Shown here in pieces: positions 7,558-16,302 of a stretch of DNA of 64,000 nucleotides (position 1 is its first letter; each line of letters starts with the position of its first letter). Both the position numbers and the translations under genes were made by a program. The notes under the pieces were generated by a model. The model was not told the DNA's origin and ran no database searches. It saw only the letters and a program-made list of their open reading frames with translations. The DNA is taken from contig CAJTTI010000012.1 of NCBI GenBank assembly GCA_910579225.1, positions 1 through 64,000 of the forward strand, in the 5' to 3' direction. Origin of the DNA: an uncultured Lachnospiraceae bacterium. Lineage in GTDB: Bacteria > Bacillota > Clostridia > Lachnospirales > Lachnospiraceae.

Positions 7558-9135
7558 ATGATGTTATTTTCAGCCTGGAAGTGTAAGAACGGGCAGACAG
7601 ATGCTAAGAACGCTCTTTATGAAAGCACCCGCGCTCACATGGAAGCTCTCAAATATGGAAAAGAGCATCATCTGGCTGCCCTGTATCCTGTGGTTCTGTC
7701 CCAGGACCGGGAGCTTTCAAACCTGGCGGCAAAAGCAGTGCATGCTTATATGAGTTCCCTGGATGCGCCGAAGATCATCCGGCTTGATCGTCAGTTCCGG
7801 CAGTATACGTCCATGGAGTGGACGATCGACTGGACAAAGATTTCTCCCATGGGTATGCAGGATCAGATCAGCAGCCGGGAGGTCTGGCTGAGTGTCCTTC
7901 GACTTGGCACGCTTCATCCAAACGGCTATTTCAGAGAACGGTGCATGCAGGCACTGGAGGATGATGAGGCCTCCTTTCCTTATCTGACCCTTCGGCTGAA
8001 CGACTGGGTGGAGCAGGTTCGTGACAGGGCCTACCTGATCCTGTCGCACCGCCTGGATGGAGCCGGGACCGATACAGCAGTGGAAATGCTGCCCTTTTTA
8101 AGCCAGACGAAAAAGGGAGAACGTTATACGAAGCAGCAGATGCAGGAGATTGAGAAAAAGCTGAGAGAGAAGATTCTGCTCCATCTGGATCAGATCTCTC
8201 TGGACCGAATCCGGGAGTATCCTCCTGTCACAAAGAGATTTTTATACCGGATTCTGCTGAAACCGGAGCTGCTCTCCAAAGAAGACGCCGGCCTGCTTCT
8301 GGAACGGGAGAAAAACGGAAATGAAAAGATGCTCATCATCCGTCTGATTCTTGCCAATTATGAATGCACCCATGAGGAAGTGGATCACTATCTGAGAAAC
8401 AAGAGTCCCATTGTTCGGAGAAAGGCACTGGAACTGAAATATGACCGGCTGGGCAGCGCCTGGCCGGGGCTGGAAGTACATTTGCTGGATCCGGCGAAAA
8501 GCATCCGAAGCGATGCCTGCTATATACTGCAGAAGCATACAGACTTTGATCTGGTCTCTTTTTACCGGGCCGGCCTTCAGACGCCAAAAGAGGCCATAGC
8601 CATACTGGGGATCGGAGAAAACGGCACCGAAAAAGAGATACCATTACTGACCGAATACCTGTCATCTAAAGAACCGAGGCTTTTAAAAAATGCCATGAAA
8701 GCGCTGAGCAGCCTGGGAGCGGCCGGACTTGACGACCATTACTGGATGTATGTAAAAGATCTGGATCCCGGGATCTCCAAAACGGCATATGAAGCCATCG
8801 TAAGAAGCAATATTTATTATGGATCCGAACAACTGTACCAGGCGTATCAGGACTGCGGCAGCGACCATGCAAAAAAGCACCTGCTGAAGCTTCTTGTACG
8901 GGAGCCTTCCTGGGAACGGCTTCCCTGGCTTTTGCGGCTGTACCGTCCTTGTGACTGTTCAGACCAGATGCAGATGTTCCTTCACAGCGCAGTCCGCCAC
9001 CGAAGTGTCTATGCCAGGATCAAAAGGAGTCAGGCAGATGAGATCATCCGGATTTTAGAGATTGCAAAGCCTGTGATTCCGGAAGGACTGAAAAAGGAGA
9101 TTCTGTTTGATCTGGCGCATATTACGGTGGTCTGA
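7558..9135 (+). CDS. HEAT-repeat protein
   Basis: 525-residue soluble protein without signal peptide or membrane segments. The sequence is almost wholly helical, built from repeated pairs of amphipathic helices of about 30-40 residues. Examples are LSNLAAKAVHAYMSS, HPNGYFRERCMQALEDD, WVEQVRDRAYLILSHRL, KSIRSDACYILQKH and EPRLLKNAMKALSSLG, typical of HEAT/PBS-lyase-like repeats. Such solenoids usually act as protein-binding scaffolds; no catalytic residues are apparent and no partner can be named. It has its own strong promoter and is read alone. A second in-frame ATG (7561) has slightly better spacing from GGAGG. Confidence 0.82.
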   Translation: MMLFSAWKCKNGQTDAKNALYESTRAHMEALKYGKEHHLAALYPVVLSQDRELSNLAAKAVHAYMSSLDAPKIIRLDRQFRQYTSMEWTIDWTKISPMGMQDQISSREVWLSVLRLGTLHPNGYFRERCMQALEDDEASFPYLTLRLNDWVEQVRDRAYLILSHRLDGAGTDTAVEMLPFLSQTKKGERYTKQQMQEIEKKLREKILLHLDQISLDRIREYPPVTKRFLYRILLKPELLSKEDAGLLLEREKNGNEKMLIIRLILANYECTHEEVDHYLRNKSPIVRRKALELKYDRLGSAWPGLEVHLLDPAKSIRSDACYILQKHTDFDLVSFYRAGLQTPKEAIAILGIGENGTEKEIPLLTEYLSSKEPRLLKNAMKALSSLGAAGLDDHYWMYVKDLDPGISKTAYEAIVRSNIYYGSEQLYQAYQDCGSDHAKKHLLKLLVREPSWERLPWLLRLYRPCDCSDQMQMFLHSAVRHRSVYARIKRSQADEIIRILEIAKPVIPEGLKKEILFDLAHITVV

Positions 9136-9356
9136 CGCAGAGTTCTGACTGCCCTGCAGTACAAGATTGCGCGGGAAACAGACCATACACGACGAAGAAA
9201 TGTCCGTTTGCATCATTATCATGAATATGCCTGCAGAATGGTCGAAGTTCTCAGGTGAGAAGCGCAGAATCTGTTTCGAGGGAGCATTTTTACCGGTGCA
9301 GTCTGAAGGACAGAGGAAATACCAAAAAACACATCTGAAGTAAAGGAGGCTACCGT

Positions 9357-9842
9357 ATGAATGTGAAGACAATGGAAGGTCTGGCAGGGGCAAGTACCAG
9401 CGTCAGTCTGGCGTCTACTCCCATGAACATTGCAAAAGAGGCAGAGCGAAAGGGCGACATTGACAAGATGAAGCGGGCCATGGGCTATGCAGCCGGGATG
9501 ATGGATGAGGCAGATCAGTACAGCGAGAAGGCCAGCCAGGGTATGAAACTGGATGCGGAGAAGGCGAAGGAGCAGGAGAAGCTAAGGCAGGAAGAGCTTG
9601 TGAAAGCCAGGAAGGAAGAACAAGAAGAACTGGAAAAACGGCTGGAGGAGGAAGCAAAGACCGACTCGGTGGAAATCAGCCAGGAAGGAAAGGCGCAGGC
9701 GGCTGAGACTGGCAAAGCGGATGATGCCAAACCAGCGAGTCCGGATCCTGAAGGCACGGTGCCGGATACTACTTACGACAGCTCTGGCGTGCCAGTGGAA
9801 GCAGTGCAGGCGGCGGGAGAAAATGTGGATGTAAGAGTGTAA
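9357..9842 (+). CDS. Small coiled-coil protein of unknown function
   Basis: 161 residues. The N-terminal third is small-residue rich. A highly charged Glu/Lys/Arg segment (about residues 65-105) predicts a single long helix or coiled coil, and the C-terminal third is acidic, Ala/Pro/Asp rich and probably disordered. No signal peptide or enzyme motif was seen. A good ribosome site (AAAGGAGG) precedes ATG 9357 and a strong terminator follows. The 220 bases between this gene and the HEAT gene hold nothing recognised. The family was not identified. Confidence 0.75.
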   Translation: MNVKTMEGLAGASTSVSLASTPMNIAKEAERKGDIDKMKRAMGYAAGMMDEADQYSEKASQGMKLDAEKAKEQEKLRQEELVKARKEEQEELEKRLEEEAKTDSVEISQEGKAQAAETGKADDAKPASPDPEGTVPDTTYDSSGVPVEAVQAAGENVDVRV

Positions 9843-9883
9843 AGTGATACATCAGACATAGCAGCAGAAAAAGAGACGGATTC

Positions 9884-9917
9884 GGGCATCTGCAAGGAGC
9901 GCAGATGCCCCTTTTTC
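9884..9917 (+). terminator. Rho-independent terminator
   Basis: Perfect 10-base stem GGGCATCTGC / GCAGATGCCC (9884-9893, 9901-9910), 7-base loop, then CTTTTT. Ends the small coiled-coil gene. Confidence 0.88.
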
Positions 9918-9962
9918 CGTTTTCCTGGCAGATGAGGAAAGGCAGACAGCGATGATCTGTAA

Positions 9963-9990
9963 TTGTAAAAGAGGGTGAATCTGCTATAAT
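9963..9990 (+). promoter_or_regulatory. Sigma-A promoter of the second two-component operon
   Basis: TTGTAA (9963-9968) and TATAAT (9985-9990), spacer 16, about 80 bases before the response-regulator start. Confidence 0.75.
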
Positions 9991-10071
9991 AAAATGAATA
10001 AACCGCTCAGCCGGAATCAAAAATACTGTGAGAAACAGCTTTCATACATGCAAAAAAAGGAGAACATCCCC

Positions 10072-10770
10072 ATGAACCAGTACAAAATCCTGCTCGTGGA
10101 AGACGATGCGGAAATCAGCGAGATGCTGAGAAATTATTTGACTGCAGAAAATTATGACGTGATCTGTGCTTTTGACGGACAGGAGGCGTGTGCGAAGTTT
10201 GACAGTGCTTCCGTCCATCTGGTCCTGCTGGATCTGATGATTCCGAAGATCAGCGGGATGGATGTCATGCAGCATATAAGGGGCAGCAGTGTGGTGCCGA
10301 TCATCATTCTCTCCGCCAAAGATTCAGAGAGCGACAAGACTCTGGGCCTTGGGCTTGGGGCGGATGATTACATCACGAAGCCTTTTTCAGTGGCTGAGGT
10401 GCTGGCCCGGATCCGGGCGGCTCTGCGCCGGACCAACCAGTATGACCAGGCCGCGGATTCTGCGCCCGCTGTCCTGGCGGTCAAAGATCTGGTGATGAAC
10501 CTGTCGGACCATACCCTTACCAAAAAAGGGAAAGCGGTGGATCTGACTGCAAAAGAATATGAGATTCTGAAATTGCTTTTGCAGAATCCCAAAAAGATCT
10601 ATACAAAAGAACAGATCTATTCTCTGGTCTGGAATGATGTCTACTATGGGGATGAAAATGCCGTAAACGTACATATAAGCAGATTGCGCAATAAGATCGA
10701 GGACGATTCCCGAAAGCCCCGCTATGTGATCACAGTCTGGGGAATCGGCTATAAACTGGGGGAATCATAG
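10072..10770 (+). CDS. OmpR/PhoB-family response regulator (VanR-like)
   Basis: 232-residue regulator with a receiver domain (LLVEDDAEIS at the N-terminus, phospho-acceptor Asp in LVLLDLMIPKISG, ITKPF lysine) and a winged-helix output domain ending in VWGIGYKLG. The start ATG 10072 follows AAGGAG by about 9 bases; the frame is open further upstream but overlaps the promoter region. The kinase gene begins right after its stop. An ABC-2 transporter 1.4 kb downstream is the probable target. Family resemblance is to VanR/BcrR-like peptide-antibiotic regulators; the signal is unknown. Confidence 0.92.
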   Translation: MNQYKILLVEDDAEISEMLRNYLTAENYDVICAFDGQEACAKFDSASVHLVLLDLMIPKISGMDVMQHIRGSSVVPIIILSAKDSESDKTLGLGLGADDYITKPFSVAEVLARIRAALRRTNQYDQAADSAPAVLAVKDLVMNLSDHTLTKKGKAVDLTAKEYEILKLLLQNPKKIYTKEQIYSLVWNDVYYGDENAVNVHISRLRNKIEDDSRKPRYVITVWGIGYKLGES

Positions 10771-11712
10771 ATGAACAGTACGGGAATTATCTTTTTTCTG
10801 TGCCTTTGTATTCTGGTTCTGTGCGGTATTGTTTGGTATCAGCAGTTCGCATTTCGTACCGGCACGCAGGCGAAGCTTCGGAGTATTCATGAAAAGATGA
10901 AAGAGATTGCAGATACGGACAGTGATGAGCGGATCATGGTTTTTACCGGCAATCAGGAACTTATGGAGCTGGCAGTCCAGATCAACCGTCTTTTGGAGGA
11001 ACGGCTGAAGATCCGGGCGGATCACCGCCGGTCCGAGATGACTTCCAAAAAAATGCTGTCCAATATTTCTCATGACATGAAGACGCCCATGACGGTCGTT
11101 CTTGGTTATCTGGAGATCATGCGGCTTGGCAATGAAGTGTCTCCGGAAATGCTGCTCAAGACGGAACAAAAGGCCCAGGGCGTGATGGAACTGATCAACC
11201 AGTTCTTTACACTGGCCAAGATAGAAGCGGGGGACATGGATCTGAAGCTCTTAAGGGTCGATCTTTGTGAGATCTGCCGGGAGAGTATTCTGGATTTTTA
11301 CGAAATCCTTACAAATGCAGAATTTCAGGTGGAGATTGGACTGCCAGAGCAGGCTGTCTGGATCCAGGGAGATCCGGAGGCACTGCAGCGGATCTTGTTT
11401 AATCTGGTGTCCAATGCCATCCGCTATGGATCCGAAGGAAAGTATCTGGGTGTGTTTTTAAGGACGGACGAAAAAAACGCATATGTGGATGTGGTGGATC
11501 AAGGACAGGGGATCGAAAAATGCTATACAGAACATGTGTTTGATCGTCTTTTTACCATGGAAGATTCCAGAAGCCGCAGTATCCAGGGAAACGGTCTTGG
11601 GCTGACCATCGCCAGAAATCTGGCACAGCAGATGGGAGGGGATATTGCGCTGGACAGTACGCCCCATGTAAAGACGACCTTTACGGTCAGGATGAAGCGG
11701 ATGTTGTACTAA
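10771..11712 (+). CDS. Two-component sensor histidine kinase (single membrane segment)
   Basis: 313-residue kinase with one N-terminal membrane segment (about residues 5-25) and no sizeable extracellular domain. It has an H-box (LSNISHDMKTPMTVV), a HATPase N-box (NLVSNAIRYG), DQGQGIEK and GNGLGLTIARN. Kinases of this intramembrane type in Firmicutes often depend on a partner ABC transporter for sensing. Its first codon abuts the regulator stop. The last 17 bases of the gene are part of a 31-base imperfect direct repeat with the following intergenic DNA. Confidence 0.92.
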   Translation: MNSTGIIFFLCLCILVLCGIVWYQQFAFRTGTQAKLRSIHEKMKEIADTDSDERIMVFTGNQELMELAVQINRLLEERLKIRADHRRSEMTSKKMLSNISHDMKTPMTVVLGYLEIMRLGNEVSPEMLLKTEQKAQGVMELINQFFTLAKIEAGDMDLKLLRVDLCEICRESILDFYEILTNAEFQVEIGLPEQAVWIQGDPEALQRILFNLVSNAIRYGSEGKYLGVFLRTDEKNAYVDVVDQGQGIEKCYTEHVFDRLFTMEDSRSRSIQGNGLGLTIARNLAQQMGGDIALDSTPHVKTTFTVRMKRMLY

Positions 11713-12124
11713 GCTTTACCGGCCACTCTTCAAAAGGGACAGATCTTTGCGATGGCGATAGCGGATGTTGTACGGAACTTTACCGGTCACCCGGCGGTCA
11801 TTGCCGGAGCAGATGCAGTCTGCAGCAGAAAGAGCCGGGGAGTCCCCTTCTGGTTTGGAAACTGAGAGAGGAAATGGCTTTCCATTTTATGATCCGGGAT
11901 CAAACCAAATTTTGTGCTTGTGTGGGTTTCTTTAGAATGATGAAGTCTTTTGTGACTGAGTGGTAGACGGGTTCCTTTAGAATGGGACAGTCTTATTTCA
12001 ATGCACGCGAAAGAAATTTGTAAGAATTGCGCAAGGGTTTTGAAAACCTCATCTGCTATTATGGTTGGTATCAAGTTACGGAACACCAGGTGAACGGTAA
12101 TCCGTAAGAAAGGGGGCAGAACAT
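11713..12124 (+). other. Intergenic region with degenerate direct repeats before the ABC-2 genes
   Basis: 412 bases without a gene. Two pairs of imperfect direct repeats are visible: 31 bases at 11696-11726 and 11760-11790 (27 matches), and 24 bases at 11926-11949 and 11971-11994 (19 matches). Near the end, TGTAAG (12019-12024) and TGCGCAAGG form a possible half-site pair for the upstream regulator, followed by TATTAT (12057-12062), a candidate -10 with no clear -35. This is where regulator-dependent control of the transporter would be expected. Confidence 0.4.
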
Positions 12125-13036
12125 ATGCCGTATATTTTACAGACAAACCGCCTTACCAAGACCATTGGCAGTAAGGACCTTGTAAATGACGTCAGTCTTC
12201 ACATCAAAAAAGGAGAGCTCTATGGGTTTCTCGGACCCAACGGAGCGGGCAAAACGACGGTCATGAAGATGATCACCAATCTGTGGAAGCCCACATCCGG
12301 AACCGTGGAACTCTTTGGAGAGACCCTGACACCCAGCTCCTACGAAGTGCAGAAGCGGATGGGAAGTATAATTGAATTTCCCACTTTTTATGAGCAGATG
12401 ACCGGATATGACAACCTGAAGCTGCACGCCGAGTACATGGGATACTACCATCACGGAAGTATGGAACATGCACTGGATCTTCTGGGGCTGTCTGATTCAG
12501 CGGGAAAACCGGTAAAAAACTACTCTCTTGGAATGAAGGAGCGGCTGGGAATCGCCCGTGCAATCTTAAGCAGGCCGGAGCTTCTGATCCTGGACGAACC
12601 AACAAACGGTCTGGATCCGGCGGGGATGAAGCAGATCCGTGACCTGATGAAGAATCTCTGCACCGAGTACGGGATCACCATTATGATCTCCACCCACATC
12701 CTCTCGGAGATCGAGCCCATTGCCGATACGGTGGGCGTGATTCACCATGGCAGAATGAAAAAGGAAATCAGTATGAAAGAAATCCGGCAGATGAGTCTGG
12801 CTTATGTAGAACTTACGGTGTCGGACCAGAAGAAGGCAGCCTATGTCCTCTCTGAAAAACTCGGTCTTACGAACTTTAAGATTCTGGAGGAAGGACAGAT
12901 CCGTATTTACGATTCCAAGGTGTCTGTTCAGGAACTGTCCGGCGTGATGGCCCTGAACCATGTGCCGGTGCTGGCTCTTGGGAAAAAGGGAGAGACACTG
13001 GAGGACTATTTTCTGAAAATGACGGCGGAGGTGTAA
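12125..13036 (+). CDS. ABC transporter ATP-binding protein (BcrA/lantibiotic-immunity type)
   Basis: 303-residue ATPase with Walker A (GPNGAGKTT), signature SLGMKERLGIARAILSRP, Walker B (LLILDEPTNGLDP) and H-loop (STHILSEIE), plus a C-terminal extension typical of the BcrA/CcmA-like drug and peptide export subfamily. ATG 12125 follows AAAGGGGG. The permease begins 5 bases after the stop. With the upstream regulator and kinase it resembles bacitracin- or lantibiotic-resistance modules; no peptide precursor or synthetase is nearby, so immunity to external compounds is more likely than self-protection (inference). Confidence 0.93.
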   Translation: MPYILQTNRLTKTIGSKDLVNDVSLHIKKGELYGFLGPNGAGKTTVMKMITNLWKPTSGTVELFGETLTPSSYEVQKRMGSIIEFPTFYEQMTGYDNLKLHAEYMGYYHHGSMEHALDLLGLSDSAGKPVKNYSLGMKERLGIARAILSRPELLILDEPTNGLDPAGMKQIRDLMKNLCTEYGITIMISTHILSEIEPIADTVGVIHHGRMKKEISMKEIRQMSLAYVELTVSDQKKAAYVLSEKLGLTNFKILEEGQIRIYDSKVSVQELSGVMALNHVPVLALGKKGETLEDYFLKMTAEV

Positions 13037-13041
13037 AAGAG

Positions 13042-13749
13042 ATGTTGAAACTGATCCAACTGGAATGGAAGAAAAATAACATTGGGAAATATTTCACAAA
13101 GGCGGTCATCATAGCAGTGCTGCTCTGTCTGTTTCTGTTCGCACTGGCTTACCTGGGAATCGCCAATGATCCGGACACCGGCGTGCCGGATGCGGCGCCC
13201 GGCAATGAGATGATCTCTTCCTCCATAGAGCTGTTCACCAGTATGGCAGCCCTGATCCTTACGGGGGTGATGCTGTCCTCCTTTATCGTCAGCGCCTATC
13301 AGAACAAGACCATGAACCTGATGTTTTCCTACCCCATCCGGCGGCAGAAGATCCTGGTATCCCAGATGCTGGCGGTCTGGATCTTCAATTTTACGGCGCT
13401 GGTTTTGACAAGGCTTTTGGTCTGTGGATGTATTCTGGCCGGCTCCTGCTTTATGACCTCGTCCTTTCCTATTGACTATGACATGACAACTGCCGGATTC
13501 TATCTGCAGCTGTTCATCAAATCCGCCGTCATCGTCACCATGGGCTTTATTGCCCTGTTTGTGGGCCGGATCCTGAAGTCCTCCAAAGCGACGATCGTCA
13601 CATCCTTCCTACTGATCTTTTTAACCCAGGCCAGCATCGGCGATCTGACCATGGCGGACAAGGCAGTCTTTCCCGTGATTCTGACCGTTATTTCGCTGGC
13701 GTCTGCGTTTCTCTCTGTCTGCAGGGCAGAGAAAGAAGATCTGATGTAA
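13042..13749 (+). CDS. ABC-2 family transporter permease
   Basis: 235-residue membrane protein with about six hydrophobic segments (near 18-40, 65-90, 110-140, 155-180, 190-210, 210-230), the usual half-transporter fold partnered with a BcrA-type ATPase. Typical of the family is the cytoplasmic loop SYPIRRQKILVSQ, which contacts the ATPase. It is the last gene of the module; the inverted repeat at 13868-13910 with its T-tract is the only terminator candidate downstream. Confidence 0.88.
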   Translation: MLKLIQLEWKKNNIGKYFTKAVIIAVLLCLFLFALAYLGIANDPDTGVPDAAPGNEMISSSIELFTSMAALILTGVMLSSFIVSAYQNKTMNLMFSYPIRRQKILVSQMLAVWIFNFTALVLTRLLVCGCILAGSCFMTSSFPIDYDMTTAGFYLQLFIKSAVIVTMGFIALFVGRILKSSKATIVTSFLLIFLTQASIGDLTMADKAVFPVILTVISLASAFLSVCRAEKEDLM

Positions 13750-13859
13750 GAAGAAACGAATCTTTTTGCAGCGTTTCTGCTGTCCGCCGTGATGGTAGGC
13801 AGAGAATTCAGATATTTTTGCAATTTCAAACACACGTAGTACAAAAGTACATGGTCCGG

Positions 13860-13889
13860 TTGACAAAAGCGACACCAGTGTCTTATAAT
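13860..13889 (+). promoter_or_regulatory. Near-consensus promoter of the GNAT gene inside an inverted repeat
   Basis: TTGACA (13860-13865) and TATAAT (13884-13889), spacer 18, with both boxes at perfect consensus. The spacer and -10 box lie within the inverted repeat annotated at 13868-13914. Confidence 0.9.
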
Positions 13890-13914
13890 GGAAAAGACAT
13901 TGGTGTCGCTTTTT
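13868..13914 (+). promoter_or_regulatory. 17-base inverted repeat around the -10 box; operator pair and/or terminator
   Basis: Arms 13868-13884 and 13894-13910 match at 16 of 17 positions, with a 9-base loop made of the end of the -10 box and the bases after it, and a run of T follows the right arm. Each arm also contains a smaller dyad: GACAC-CA-GTGTC (13871-13882) and GACAT-TG-GTGTC (13896-13907), centred 25 bases apart. As RNA from upstream transcripts the repeat would form a terminator. As DNA, the two dyads would suit a dimeric repressor covering the promoter. Confidence 0.7.
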
Positions 13915-13931
13915 GAAAGGAGGAACGATTC

Positions 13932-14453
13932 ATGAGAGATTTTAGGTTAAGACCCTTTAAGGAAGAGGATGCACAGGTGCTGGCGCAGGCGGCGGACAAT
14001 CCGAAGATCGCCGGAAATCTGCGCAACCTGTTTCCCAGTCCCTACACGTTGGAGGATGCAGTCTGGTATATTGGTGACTGCATATCCAATGAGGGAAAGG
14101 GAAGGATAGACCGTGCCATCGAGGTGGATGGACAGCCGGCAGGCAGTATCACGGTCACGGTGCAGGCGGATGTGTACGGGAGGTCCGCAGAGCTTGGATA
14201 CTGGCTGTCAGAGGAACATTGGGGAAAAGGAATCATGTCAAAAGCCGTCCGGCAGATGTGCCGGGAAGCATTTGCGACCTTTGACATTGTCCGGATCTAT
14301 GCGGAGCCCTTTGCCCACAATGCAGGATCCAGAAGGGTCCTGGAAAAAGCAGGATTTACCTGTGAAGGGATGATGAGAAACGGCGTGTATAAAAACGGAC
14401 AGATTCATTCTTACTGCATGTATGCACTTTTAAAGGAAGAGGCAGTGTTCTGA
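13932..14453 (+). CDS. GNAT N-acetyltransferase (RimJ/RimL-like)
   Basis: 173 residues of the Acetyltransf_3 type. Seen are an N-terminal RLRPFKEEDA strand, the acetyl-CoA-binding region YWLSEEHWGKGIMSKAV, and the family hallmark NAGSRRVLEKAGF. The fold transfers acetyl from acetyl-CoA to an amine; members act on ribosomal protein N-termini, antibiotics or small molecules, and the substrate cannot be told here. The start ATG 13932 follows GAAAGGAGG. It is a single-gene unit with a strong, apparently operator-controlled promoter. Confidence 0.88.
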   Translation: MRDFRLRPFKEEDAQVLAQAADNPKIAGNLRNLFPSPYTLEDAVWYIGDCISNEGKGRIDRAIEVDGQPAGSITVTVQADVYGRSAELGYWLSEEHWGKGIMSKAVRQMCREAFATFDIVRIYAEPFAHNAGSRRVLEKAGFTCEGMMRNGVYKNGQIHSYCMYALLKEEAVF

Positions 14454-14537
14454 AATTACGCAGAAAGCGGACTCAGCGTCGATGTCACCTCGTCTTCTTC
14501 CCTGGAAGGGCAGCCATCCGTTCCTTTCCTTCCGGTG

Positions 14538-16283
14538 CTACAGCATATTTGAGGCATCGTCGATTTCTTTTATAGTTCCAAGGACCAGAAATTCATATGG
14601 TTTCATTGTACAGATTCCTTGCTCCAAAGTCGATTCCCGGCGGGTATGCTCAAGAAACGTAGGAAACTCAGTGTCTTTGTGGGACGGACATTCTTCGCCC
14701 GAGTGGCTGCTGTTTTCCAGCAGTACCGGATAACGGCTCCATTCCGGGGAGATTTTGGTCTGCTGCTTTTTTCCGCTCAGATTGCAGAGTACCACGAGCT
14801 TTTGCTTTCCCAGTGTTCGTGTGTATGCCAGTACCATATCGTTTTGGGTCTCTGGAAAACGGATTGCACCTTTTGCGATCACCGGATATGTTTTTCGCAT
14901 GGCGATCAGCTTTTTATAAAAAGCAAGGATGGAATCGTCGTCCTTTTGCTGTGCCTCCACGGTGATTTCCTTGCGAAATCCGGCAGACATGGGAAGCCAT
15001 GGCTTTGCTTCAGAAAATCCGCCATAGGTTTCCACGTTCCACTGCATGGGCGTCCGGCTGTTGTCCCGGGATCTGGCTGCCAGGGTTTCGAGCGCCTTTT
15101 CTTTTGTCTTTCCCTTTTTCAGTAAAATCTCATAATAGTTCAGACTTTCCACATCCTGGTACTGTTCGATGGAAGGGTAGTGAGCGTTTGGCATCCCGAT
15201 CTCCTCACCCTGATAAATATAGGGGGTTCCGCGCATGAGATGGATCATGCCTGCCAGCATCTTCGCCGACTCCTTCCAGTATTTTCCTTCGCTGCCCATT
15301 CTGCTGACGATCCGGGGCTGGTCGTGGTTGCACCAGAACAGCGCGTTCCACCCGCCCCCTTTTTGCATTCCCATCTGCCATTTGACAAAGAGTTCTTTTA
15401 ACTTCTGATAATCAGGAGCCATGAGCGCCCATTTGTCCCCGCCTTTATAATCCACCTTCAGATGGTGGAAATGAAAGCACATGGAAAGTTCTTTTTCCTT
15501 CGGGGAGGAATAGCGGATACAGTGCTCAAGGGATGTGGAAGACATCTCCCCTACGGTTACAAAATCCTCAATCCCGGCATCTTTTACCAGTTCTTTCAGA
15601 TATTCGTGGATATGGGGGCCGTCGCTGTAAAATCTTCGCCCGTCTCCTTCAAAATCATCTGCCATCTGTTCCGGTTTTGAGACCAGATTGATCACATCGA
15701 ACCGGAATCCCCGGATGCCTTTCCCTTTCCAGAATCGGAGAATTTCTTTTAATTCTTCCCGGACTTCTGGATTATCCCAGTTTAGATCTGCCTGGGTCAC
15801 ATCGAACAACCGGAGATACCATTTTTTCAGGGCAGGTACGTATTCCCATGCAGAGCCGCCGAATTTTGACTGCCAGTTGGTAGGCGCATGATCCGGCGTA
15901 CCCTCCCTGAAAATATAATAGTTCTGATATTTTTCCTCTCCTGCCAGCGCTTTTTGAAACCATTCATGCTGGGTGGACGTATGATTGAATACCATATCCA
16001 GCATGAGCTCCATGCCCCGGGCGTTGCTTTCCTGGATCAGGCTTTCCAGATCTGCCATGGTTCCAAAGCGTGGATGGATGCTCCGGTAATCGGCCACATC
16101 GTATCCGTTATCTCTCTGGGGTGAGGGAAAAAACGGAGTCAGCCATAGATAATCTACTCCAAGTTCCTGAAGATAATCTAATTTTTCGATTATTCCGGGG
16201 ATGTCTCCAAAGCCATCCCCGTTGGAATCTTTAAAAGATTTCGGATAAATCTGATAAACTACTTTGTTGCTGAAATCTGCCAT
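14538..16283 (-). CDS. treC: Alpha,alpha-phosphotrehalase (trehalose-6-phosphate hydrolase)
   Basis: 581-residue glycoside hydrolase family 13 enzyme that splits trehalose 6-phosphate, delivered by the adjacent PTS permease, into glucose and glucose 6-phosphate. Visible motifs are VVYQIYPKSF at the N-terminus, MVFNHTS, the nucleophile Asp in GFRFDVINLV, the acid/base Glu in VGEMSS and the NHDQPR transition-state Asp. The start ATG 16283 follows GGCAGGGAG; a longer frame runs into treB. It is separated from treB by 19 bases and cotranscribed. The neighbour, not the fold, decides phosphotrehalase over oligo-1,6-glucosidase. Confidence 0.92.
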   Translation of the reverse strand: MADFSNKVVYQIYPKSFKDSNGDGFGDIPGIIEKLDYLQELGVDYLWLTPFFPSPQRDNGYDVADYRSIHPRFGTMADLESLIQESNARGMELMLDMVFNHTSTQHEWFQKALAGEEKYQNYYIFREGTPDHAPTNWQSKFGGSAWEYVPALKKWYLRLFDVTQADLNWDNPEVREELKEILRFWKGKGIRGFRFDVINLVSKPEQMADDFEGDGRRFYSDGPHIHEYLKELVKDAGIEDFVTVGEMSSTSLEHCIRYSSPKEKELSMCFHFHHLKVDYKGGDKWALMAPDYQKLKELFVKWQMGMQKGGGWNALFWCNHDQPRIVSRMGSEGKYWKESAKMLAGMIHLMRGTPYIYQGEEIGMPNAHYPSIEQYQDVESLNYYEILLKKGKTKEKALETLAARSRDNSRTPMQWNVETYGGFSEAKPWLPMSAGFRKEITVEAQQKDDDSILAFYKKLIAMRKTYPVIAKGAIRFPETQNDMVLAYTRTLGKQKLVVLCNLSGKKQQTKISPEWSRYPVLLENSSHSGEECPSHKDTEFPTFLEHTRRESTLEQGICTMKPYEFLVLGTIKEIDDASNML

Positions 16284-16302
16284 TTTTGTCTCCCTGCCCT
16301 TT

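Noticed and set aside
1..13749. Lantibiotic or peptide-antibiotic biosynthesis cluster
   Set aside because: Two sensing and export modules are present, but no precursor peptide, modification enzyme or peptide synthetase; resistance or immunity is the simpler reading.
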